10,826 nucleotides of DNA, taken from assembly GCA_913044255.1 (NCBI GenBank), contig CAJWOI010000062.1, positions 1-10,826 on the forward strand. Reading direction: 5' to 3'. The translations under genes and the position numbers were made by a program. Shown piece after piece: positions 1 to 5,799 of the stretch; the first letter of the stretch is position 1; each line of letters starts with the position of its first letter. Source of the stretch: an uncultured Alphaproteobacteria bacterium. GTDB taxonomy: Bacteria; Pseudomonadota; Alphaproteobacteria; UBA7887. The notes beneath the pieces were generated by a model. It saw nothing but the letters and a program-made list of their open reading frames with translations, had not been told where the DNA came from and did not search any database.

Positions 1-1073
1 GCATGGGACCGGTCCGATCTAGTGTGGGACTGTTGGTGCCCCTCACTGGTCGCGGTTCTGATCTAGGTCGGGCCATGCTGAACGCGGCACAATTAGCTCT
101 GTTCGATAGTTTCGACTCATATACAAACCTAATTATTAAGGATACGACCGGGAGCCCCGAGAGGGCAGCCATCGTGGCCGGTGAAGCGCTTAACGAAGGT
201 GCCCAATTATTAATTGGGCCGCTCTTCAGCGAGTCAGTTCGTGCAGCTGCGCCGGTAGCGCGTCGGCGCGGAGTACCGATGATTGGATTATCAAATGATC
301 GATTGGTAGCCGGAGACGGGGTATACGTATTTGGGTTTACGCCGGACCAGCAAATTAGGCGTATTGTGTCCTATGCCGCCTCTTCTGGCCTACGCCGCAT
401 TGTCGCCTTGGTCCCTTATAACGAGTATGGTCGCGCGGTGGCCGTAGCACTACAGGAAAGCGTGGAAGAAAGTAGTCTGTCGATCGAGCAAGTAGAATAT
501 TTTTCTCCTAACGGGACTGATTCGGTGGAGGTTGTTAAACGAATAGCTGCAATATACAAAAGGCCCGGTGTGCCTTCCCAACGACCTTTAGACTGTGTGT
601 TAATTGCGGCCGGCGGCCGCCAGCTACGTTCACTTGCGACGCTTTTCCCGTATTTTGATATCGAGGCAACAAGTGTGAGACTATTGGGTACGGAGCTTTG
701 GCATAACGAGAGCATCTTGGGTGAGCCAGCTCTCCAGGACGGATGGTTTGCAGCCCCTCCAACTGGAACTTGGGCACAGTTTGAACGGCACTACGGAAAT
801 GGTTTTGATGGTCTGCCCCCAAGGCGCGCCGCGCTCGCATATGATGCTGTTTCGCTAGCCGGGGTATTAATTCGAACGGCGCATACCGAAGGGACCTATT
901 CGACAGCGTCTACTAGACTTGTGGCGACCAGTGGTTTTGCTGGTATTCAAGGGATGTTTCGTTTTGGTCGCAATGGTGTGGTTGAACGAACACTTGCGGT
1001 TTACAAGATAACAGCAGATGGGTTTCAGGTTATCGATGCAGCGCGGAGGGAGTTCGTTGGTGAGCCGAGGTAG
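1..1073 (+). CDS. Penicillin-binding protein activator (LpoA/LppC-like), 5'-truncated
   Basis: This is the C-terminal part of a type I periplasmic-binding-fold protein of the kind annotated as penicillin-binding protein activator in alphaproteobacteria. The frame is open from the window edge, and the first visible ATG is at position 3. It almost certainly continues upstream, because the visible protein begins directly at the first strand of the binding fold (VGLLVPLTGRGSDLGRAMLN). No lipoprotein or export signal is visible, although such a signal would be expected. Diagnostic stretches follow: AAQLALFD, EGAQLLIGPLFSESVRAAAP, GVPMIGLSNDRLVAGDGVYVFGF and the YNEYGRAVAVAL segment. About 356 residues are present. 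In E. coli, LpoA is an outer-membrane lipoprotein that activates PBP1a. Whether the alphaproteobacterial homologue does the same is inferred from family membership. The stop lies 15 bases from the convergent hemW stop, with no clear terminator between. A generic amino-acid ABC binding protein is the main alternative and seems less likely. Confidence 0.85.
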   Translation, partial: MGPVRSSVGLLVPLTGRGSDLGRAMLNAAQLALFDSFDSYTNLIIKDTTGSPERAAIVAGEALNEGAQLLIGPLFSESVRAAAPVARRRGVPMIGLSNDRLVAGDGVYVFGFTPDQQIRRIVSYAASSGLRRIVALVPYNEYGRAVAVALQESVEESSLSIEQVEYFSPNGTDSVEVVKRIAAIYKRPGVPSQRPLDCVLIAAGGRQLRSLATLFPYFDIEATSVRLLGTELWHNESILGEPALQDGWFAAPPTGTWAQFERHYGNGFDGLPPRRAALAYDAVSLAGVLIRTAHTEGTYSTASTRLVATSGFAGIQGMFRFGRNGVVERTLAVYKITADGFQVIDAARREFVGEPR

Positions 1074-1088
1074 TGTTTAGTATCGGCG

Positions 1089-2228
1089 TTACGGCACAAG
1101 TCGGGCCAACACAGAGTCGAGTGTTAGCCGCCCACGGGCGCTTAGTCGAAGGCCAACCGCGTCGTTTTCGATCAGTCCTGCGTTCTCCAAACGCCCAACC
1201 GCGGAAAGATCGAGCGTGTCATTTAGATCAATTCCCAATCGATGCATGAATGATCGTCGGTCCACCCCTATTTTTAAACGTAGGCCCATCATAATCATTT
1301 CTCGCACACACTGATCAGTACTGAGACGCTCATTACGTAAACCTCCTCCACTACGTTGTGTAGCGGAGTATATCCACCTCGTTGGTGCCCGGATCTGCTC
1401 GAGTGCGTGAACGTGTGATTTGATCGTGATGCGACTGTGCGCACCCGGTCCAATACCCAAATAATCTTGATATTGCCAGTAGGTCAGATTGTGCCGACTT
1501 TCGTTCCCGATACTTGCGTGATTTGAAATTTCGTATGCCGGGAGACCAGCTCCATCCATCAGGTCTTGAGTGGTTTCATAGAGAGAGGCGGCGTGGTCAT
1601 CATTAGGCAATATTAATTTCCCTCGTTTATGTTGGTCATAAAAGGGAGTGCCTTTTTCAATAGTCAATTGATACAGTGAAATGTGATCTCCAGCCAAATC
1701 TAGAGCTCGCTTAAGTTCATGCCTCCATGACTTAATCGATTGTTGTGGGCGCCCGTATATTAAATCGAAGGAGGTGCGGTCAAAAATCGTGTTGGCAGCG
1801 TCTGCTGCTGCTATTGCTTCCGCTTGGTCATGACCACGCCCGAGGAAACGTAAAGCATTGTTGTCCAGCGCTTGTATTCCAAGTGACAGCCGATTGATCC
1901 CGGCTCGCCGAAAGTCCTTAAACCGCCCAGCATCAGCGGACGTTGGGTTGGCTTCCAGAGTGATTTCAGCGTTGGCCGCAATTTCCCAATGCTGTGCTAC
2001 AGCGTTCAGTATTGCGGACACGGTTTTGGGGGGCATAAGCGAGGGTGTGCCACCTCCAAAAAAAATACTACTGATTCTGCGCATGGGAAGGTATGAAGCC
2101 ATCCGGTTCGTTTCTGCGAGCAAGGCGGAGCACCATTCGACTTGATCAACGCGGGACGAGACATGACTATTAAAATCACAGTAGGGGCACTTGGATTGGC
2201 AAAATGGCCAATGGAAATACACGGCCAT
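1089..2228 (-). CDS. hemW: Radical SAM haem chaperone HemW
   Basis: HemW is a radical SAM [4Fe-4S] protein that binds haem and is thought to deliver it to acceptor proteins. It was formerly misannotated as oxygen-independent coproporphyrinogen III oxidase. From the chosen ATG the protein is 379 residues, normal for the family, and opens AVYFHWPFC. The cluster motif is C10-x3-C14-x2-C17-x-F19. Phe at the last position distinguishes HemW from true HemN, which has Cys there. GGGTPS at 58-63 is the SAM-binding glycine motif. RLSLGIQALDNNALRFLGR and the YEISNHA and NLTYWQY blocks are also family-typical. The frame stays open well upstream into rdgB, but that extra sequence has no family resemblance. 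A TTG at 2276, one base after the rdgB stop, is an alternative start giving a short N-terminal extension. Neither start has a strong ribosome binding site. It is the last gene of the rph-rdgB-hemW run. Confidence 0.94.
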   Translation of the reverse strand: MAVYFHWPFCQSKCPYCDFNSHVSSRVDQVEWCSALLAETNRMASYLPMRRISSIFFGGGTPSLMPPKTVSAILNAVAQHWEIAANAEITLEANPTSADAGRFKDFRRAGINRLSLGIQALDNNALRFLGRGHDQAEAIAAADAANTIFDRTSFDLIYGRPQQSIKSWRHELKRALDLAGDHISLYQLTIEKGTPFYDQHKRGKLILPNDDHAASLYETTQDLMDGAGLPAYEISNHASIGNESRHNLTYWQYQDYLGIGPGAHSRITIKSHVHALEQIRAPTRWIYSATQRSGGGLRNERLSTDQCVREMIMMGLRLKIGVDRRSFMHRLGIDLNDTLDLSAVGRLENAGLIENDAVGLRLSARGRLTLDSVLARLVP

Positions 2229-2277
2229 CGCACTAGTGTGTGGTGTCCTGCTTTCTTCGGATCCCCTCGAGGCCAAA

Positions 2278-2901
2278 CTAACTACTCTTAAATGTTTTGG
2301 CTTTTGGCTCCATACCAAAGCACCGCTTGCTGAGTTTTGAGAAGGCATTTTTACGATGACTAATTTGTTCCTTCTGCGCAGGTTGCATCTCGGCAAATGT
2401 TTGTTCGGACCCCCTAGGCCGAAAAATTGGATCGTATCCAAAACCATTCTGTCCGCGCGGTGGGAAAATCAGAGTTCCAAATACTCTTCCTTCAAAAAGT
2501 TCGCACGGACCTTCGGGCCACGCAACCGCAAGTGCACAGATAAAGTGGGCCGATGGATTTTTAGCTCCGAGCTCTTTTTTGAGCCGCTCGATAGCCATGC
2601 TGAAATTTTTACTCGGCCCTGCCCAACGTGCCGAATAAATTCCGGGTGCGCCGCCTAGCGCGGGTACTACTAGACCTGAATCATCCGCAATCGCCGTTAA
2701 GCCAGTACTGTCACGAGCCGCAACTGCTTTGAGTCTTGCGTTCGCGGCAAACGTTGTTCCCGTCTCGTCAGGTTCGGCGAGGTCAAATTTAATGGCTGAG
2801 CTGATCCGCACAGCATGGGGCACAAGTAGGGTTTGAATTTCTATAACTTTTCCGGGGTTATGGCTGGCAACCACGACCTCGCGATTCAACAATGACGCCA
2901 T
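2278..2901 (-). CDS. rdgB: XTP/dITP pyrophosphatase (RdgB/HAM1)
   Basis: RdgB hydrolyses deaminated purine nucleotides (ITP, dITP, XTP) to the monophosphate and pyrophosphate in the cytoplasm, keeping them out of DNA and RNA. The protein is 207 residues, the usual length. Family motifs appear in order: the N-terminal substrate-binding SHNPGK at 13-18, the ETG-TF segment at 46-51, the catalytic/metal-binding ADDSGL at 72-77 followed by ALGGAPGIYSARWAG, FGYDPIF at 154-160, and SHR at 181-183. The ATG at 2901 fits the family N-terminus, but no convincing Shine-Dalgarno precedes it. A stem-loop in the 50-base gap from rph ends just upstream of the start. The TAG stop lies 49 bases before the preferred hemW start, so co-transcription with rph and hemW is likely. 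All key residues are intact. Confidence 0.96.
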   Translation of the reverse strand: MASLLNREVVVASHNPGKVIEIQTLLVPHAVRISSAIKFDLAEPDETGTTFAANARLKAVAARDSTGLTAIADDSGLVVPALGGAPGIYSARWAGPSKNFSMAIERLKKELGAKNPSAHFICALAVAWPEGPCELFEGRVFGTLIFPPRGQNGFGYDPIFRPRGSEQTFAEMQPAQKEQISHRKNAFSKLSKRCFGMEPKAKTFKSS

Positions 2902-2951
2902 GAGTAACTAAGGGTTGTTGGGGCTGTGCATCTCTTAGTACACCGCCATCT

Positions 2952-3689
2952 TTATGTGTCAATCGAATCTCTAGAAAGCCCTAAAGCATCGCGCTGTATG
3001 AGAAAAAGTTGATCGCAGGCCACTTCAGCGATCCTGAGCATTTTGTCAAGGTGGACGCGGCTGAACGGTCCCTGTTCGCCAGTCGCTTGAACCTCGACCA
3101 AGCCACCACCTGAGGTAATTACGAAATTTGCGTCAACCTCAGCGGCACTATCCTCAGAATAATCAAGATCGGCCATCACCTCGCCGCCGATTAGGCCGCA
3201 GGAGATGCCGGCCACCTGATCGACAAGGGGCTGTGATGAGATCAGGCCCTCTCGGATTAAGTGATCAAATGCTCTGTGAAGCGCGACGTAAGCCCCAGTA
3301 ATAGAAGCAGTGCGAGTGCCGCCATCCGCTTGAATCACATCACAATCCAGACGAACTTGACGTTCACCAAAGCCGTCCAATCGAACGACTGCGCGCAGGC
3401 TGCGTCCAATAAGACGCTGAATTTCTTGGGTTCTGCCTGTCTGACGTCCACGGGCTGCCTCGCGATCAGTACGTACGTTAGTGGATCGAGGCAACATCCC
3501 GTATTCTGCCGTAACCCACCCCCGGCCGCTGTTGCGAAGGAAGGGCGGGACACGTTCCTCCATGCTCGCCGTGCACAAAACATGTGTGTCGCCAAACCTT
3601 GCAAAACAGGACCCTTCAGCATGTTTGCTGACGTCAGCCTCAAGCGTAATGTGTCGCAAATCCGTGGCTGCACGACCGGAAGACCTCAT
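2952..3689 (-). CDS. rph: Ribonuclease PH
   Basis: RNase PH is a phosphate-dependent 3'-5' exoribonuclease that trims the 3' ends of tRNA precursors and other structured RNAs. It works as a ring-shaped hexamer in the cytoplasm. The protein is 245 residues from the ATG at 3689, close to the family norm, and begins MRSSGRAATDLR. Phosphate-binding residues are recognisable: R86 in GRTQEIQRLIGRSLRA and T125/R126 in DCDVIQADGGTRTASITGA. Two acidic metal-binding residues are present in the VMADLDYSEDSAAEVDANF region (D180, D186), along with GWVTAEYGMLPRST at 57-70. A further in-frame ATG 12 codons upstream gives an N-terminus unlike the family. The chosen ATG has AGGTG seven bases upstream. It is the first gene of the minus-strand run and is divergent from hrcA. 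Confidence 0.96.
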   Translation of the reverse strand: MRSSGRAATDLRHITLEADVSKHAEGSCFARFGDTHVLCTASMEERVPPFLRNSGRGWVTAEYGMLPRSTNVRTDREAARGRQTGRTQEIQRLIGRSLRAVVRLDGFGERQVRLDCDVIQADGGTRTASITGAYVALHRAFDHLIREGLISSQPLVDQVAGISCGLIGGEVMADLDYSEDSAAEVDANFVITSGGGLVEVQATGEQGPFSRVHLDKMLRIAEVACDQLFLIQRDALGLSRDSIDT

Positions 3690-3696
3690 GGCTTTA

Positions 3697-3701
3697 CACC
3701 T
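3697..3701 (-). promoter_or_regulatory. Ribosome binding site of rph
   Basis: On the minus strand AGGTG lies seven bases before the ATG at 3689. It supports that start over the longer in-frame ATG at 3725, which would add 12 residues not found in the family. Confidence 0.6.
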
Positions 3702-3788
3702 AAACCAAAAAACAGAGGGTTCCAAGCTAGCGCGATGGGCAAAATCCGTCTAGCCCCACAAATCGAGGTACACGCCATAGGGATAACG

Positions 3789-3817
3789 TTGACGGATTCC
3801 TAGGTGGGAATTAGATT
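3789..3817 (+). promoter_or_regulatory. Probable sigma-70-type promoter for hrcA
   Basis: TTGACG at 3789-3794 matches five of six bases of the -35 consensus. After exactly 17 bases comes TAGATT at 3812-3817, matching four of six of the -10 consensus. Transcription would start near 3824, leaving a leader of roughly 33 bases before the ATG at 3857. That makes the GTG at 3827 an unlikely start. The spacer contains the short inverted repeat ATTCC/GGAAT. No RpoH-type motif or CIRCE operator is evident in this region. The call rests on sequence resemblance only. Confidence 0.5.
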
Positions 3818-3856
3818 CGCAGGGTTGTGCGCTCTGGGTGTCGGGCGGTACCGCAT

Positions 3857-4903
3857 ATGATCAATGAACTAAGCAGCCGTTCGCGAGAAATTTTTCGAGA
3901 GATTGTAGAAACGTTTTTCGAAACAGGCGAGCCAGTAGGGTCTAGGACGCTTTCGAAGCGCCTTTCACTACAATTATCATCGGCCACGATCCGCAATGTT
4001 ATGGCTGATCTTGAAGAGTTGGGCTTGCTGTATGCGCCACATACGTCGGCGGGAAGGTTACCGACTGATCGCGGCATGCGACTGTTCGTGGATGGGTTGT
4101 TACAAGTGGGGGATTTAACGGCTGATGAGCGCGAAAACATCGAAAGTAAATGTGTGGGTAACGGGCGCAGTTTATCCGAAGTGCTAAGTGAAACGACGGA
4201 ATTTTTGTCTGACCTTACCAAAACGGCGAGTCTAGTTGTAGCGCCTAAGTCCGAGGCGCCCGTAAGCCACGTTGAATTTGCACTCCTTTCATCGGGCAGG
4301 GCGCTGGCCATAATGATCACCGAGACGGGATTGGTGGAAAACAGATTGATCGATTTGCCGGTCGGCTTCACCCCTTCCACCCTTATTGAAGCCGCCAATT
4401 ATCTGAACTCCCGACTTTCCGGGCGTACTTTGTCGGAAGCGCACGAGACGATTGTCGAGGAACTCGAAACCCATTCAAGTCAGCTGGATGCACTTGCAGC
4501 TCGTGTCGTGGAGGCCGGGGTCGCCACATGGTCGAGTGACGGTAACGATCAGATTCTTATTTTGCGCGGTCGAGCGAATTTATTTGAGGAAGTTGATGCT
4601 CTGGCGGACCTTGAAAGGTTGCGGCATTTATTCGATATATTGGAGAAGAAAAAAAGTTTGTTGAAGGTAATTGAAACCACTCAGGCTGGTGATGGCGTCC
4701 ATGTGTTTATAGGTGCTGATAATCGGTTGTTTAATTTGGCGGGCTGTTCATTAATTGTAGCGCCACTTGGTACCATGGCTAATGCTAGGCCGTCGCGCCC
4801 GCTTGGCGCGATCGGGGTGATAGGGCCGACCCGGATAAATTACGCGCGAATTATACCGATGGTGGATTATACCGCGCGTGCAATTAGTCGGCTGATGAGT
4901 TGA
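3857..4903 (+). CDS. hrcA: Heat-inducible transcription repressor HrcA
   Basis: HrcA is a dimeric DNA-binding repressor of chaperone genes. In known systems it binds the CIRCE inverted repeat and depends on GroEL for activity. The protein is 348 residues from the ATG at 3857. The N-terminal winged helix-turn-helix is clear: SRSREIFREIVETFFETGEP, then SSATIRNVMADLEELGLL at 41-58 and the HTSAGRLPT wing at 62-70. The GAF-like and dimerisation core follows, and the family C-terminal block AIGVIGPTRINYARIIPMVD is intact. A GTG at 3827 would add ten residues. It is disfavoured because the predicted transcription start is about three bases upstream and the family N-terminus fits the ATG. The ribosome binding site is weak (GGGCGG eight bases upstream). 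The TGA stop overlaps a TTG in the grpE frame, suggesting coupling. Its own operator is not visible here. Confidence 0.95.
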   Translation: MINELSSRSREIFREIVETFFETGEPVGSRTLSKRLSLQLSSATIRNVMADLEELGLLYAPHTSAGRLPTDRGMRLFVDGLLQVGDLTADERENIESKCVGNGRSLSEVLSETTEFLSDLTKTASLVVAPKSEAPVSHVEFALLSSGRALAIMITETGLVENRLIDLPVGFTPSTLIEAANYLNSRLSGRTLSEAHETIVEELETHSSQLDALAARVVEAGVATWSSDGNDQILILRGRANLFEEVDALADLERLRHLFDILEKKKSLLKVIETTQAGDGVHVFIGADNRLFNLAGCSLIVAPLGTMANARPSRPLGAIGVIGPTRINYARIIPMVDYTARAISRLMS

Positions 4904-4920
4904 AAAGGTTCTGCGAGAGA

Positions 4921-5607
4921 ATGATGAACGATGATAAGGATCACCAGACGAATGCAGGAAGTGCGTCACTGGCCAGGCGACGGGATGAAGTCCTTTCTGA
5001 GGATGAACCCTCTGGCACAGAGCTAGCGAACGACTCTTCTACAAAAGGTGTCGATGAGCATATCGCGACGGATGGCGATGGTGCGATTTCAGATGGTAGT
5101 AACGATGAAGATGGCGTCAAGGATGACCCGGAAGCGAATGCTGAAGCGCTAAAAGATCAGTTGCTGCGGGCGCTAGCCGAAACCGAGAACCTACGCAAAC
5201 GGGCAAAACGGGAGCGAGAGGAGGCTGCTAAGTACGCCATTACTAGCTTGGCGCGAGATATCGTAAGCGCAGCAGACAATTTACAACGCGCTCTAGAAAG
5301 CGTGCCGACTGAATTGGCTGAGTCGGATGAGAGCGACGCGCGGATCGGTAGCCTTCGCGACGGCATTGAGATGACCCGCCAGGAGTTTGAGACTGTTTTG
5401 GCTCGTCACGGTATTGAGCGTCTTGAGCCGCTCGGTGAGACCTTTGATCACAACTTTCACCAGGCTATGTTTGAGGTTGAACATGAGGAGTATTCGGCCG
5501 GAACCGTGGTGCAGGTATTGCAGGCAGGGTACCGCATTCATGACCGGCTCTTGCGCCCGGCGATGGTAGGGGTGGCCAAAAAGGCTCAAGAACCAAGTGA
5601 TCTGTGA
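4921..5607 (+). CDS. grpE: Nucleotide exchange factor GrpE
   Basis: GrpE is the homodimeric cofactor that releases ADP from DnaK, completing the chaperone cycle, and in E. coli it also acts as a thermosensor. The protein is 228 residues from the first of two tandem ATGs. Residues 1-72 are polar, acidic and probably disordered, rich in Asp, Glu, Gly and Ser. A long helical coiled-coil region begins around 72 (EANAEALKDQLLRALAETEN, then LRKRAKREREEAAKYAI). The C-terminal beta-wing signatures are FDHNFHQAMFEVEH and QAGYRIHDRLLRPAMVGVAK. A TTG at 4900, overlapping the hrcA TGA, could serve as a coupled start and would add seven residues. AAAAGG at 4903-4908 and GAGAGA at 4915-4920 are possible but badly spaced ribosome binding sites, so the exact start is uncertain. 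It lies immediately downstream of hrcA and 192 bases before dnaK. Confidence 0.95.
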   Translation: MMNDDKDHQTNAGSASLARRRDEVLSEDEPSGTELANDSSTKGVDEHIATDGDGAISDGSNDEDGVKDDPEANAEALKDQLLRALAETENLRKRAKREREEAAKYAITSLARDIVSAADNLQRALESVPTELAESDESDARIGSLRDGIEMTRQEFETVLARHGIERLEPLGETFDHNFHQAMFEVEHEEYSAGTVVQVLQAGYRIHDRLLRPAMVGVAKKAQEPSDL

Positions 5608-5650
5608 GCGCCCTTTGTATAGGTTTTAGCATAATTCAGGGGTGTCTGCG

Positions 5651-5680
5651 CTTGTACCAGGCACTCATTGCCCCCATATA
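5651..5680 (+). promoter_or_regulatory. Probable RpoH (sigma-32-type) heat-shock promoter of dnaK
   Basis: CTTGTA at 5651-5656 resembles the RpoH -35 element (CTTGAA). CCCCATATA at 5672-5680 is an exact match to the -10 consensus CCCCATNTA, and 15 bases separate them, within the known range. Transcription would begin about 5686-5690, giving a dnaK leader of around 110 bases. The site lies in the grpE-dnaK gap, so dnaK and dnaJ can be induced independently of hrcA-grpE. Assignment to RpoH is by consensus match, without an experiment. Confidence 0.65.
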
Positions 5681-5747
5681 ATTCCGGATTCCAAGTTCTA
5701 ATTTGGGCATGGGATCGTCGGATAACCGGTACGGAAGGTAAAATCCA

Positions 5748-5780
5748 CGATGCTTTTGAGCATTGCGAAGCTGCGCTCGC
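5748..5780 (+). promoter_or_regulatory. Two tandem hairpins in the dnaK 5' leader
   Basis: The first hairpin spans 5748-5765. Arms CGATGCT and AGCATTG give seven pairs including one G-U, around a TTTG loop. The second, 5765-5780, has GCG and AGC pairing with GCT and CGC around a TGC loop, with A5768 bulged. Base 5765 is claimed by both, so one pair must yield. The ribosome binding site lies ten bases further down and is not inside either stem. A role in mRNA stability is more plausible than a classical thermosensor, but either is inference. Confidence 0.4.
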
Positions 5781-5799
5781 GTGGGTGTAAGAGGAACTG

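Noticed and set aside
2229..2447. Longer hemW N-terminus starting at 2447
   Set aside because: It would lie mostly inside the rdgB coding sequence, has no family resemblance, and precedes the standard HemW opening motif.
5660..5676. GCACTC between the dnaK -35 and -10 as a CIRCE half-site
   Set aside because: The matching GAGTGC arm nine bases downstream is absent; only six bases match, which is easily chance.
5690..5799. Classical ROSE or fourU thermometer in the dnaK leader
   Set aside because: The two clear hairpins leave the ribosome binding site free; the only pairing over it is a six-base long-range match about 100 bases away.
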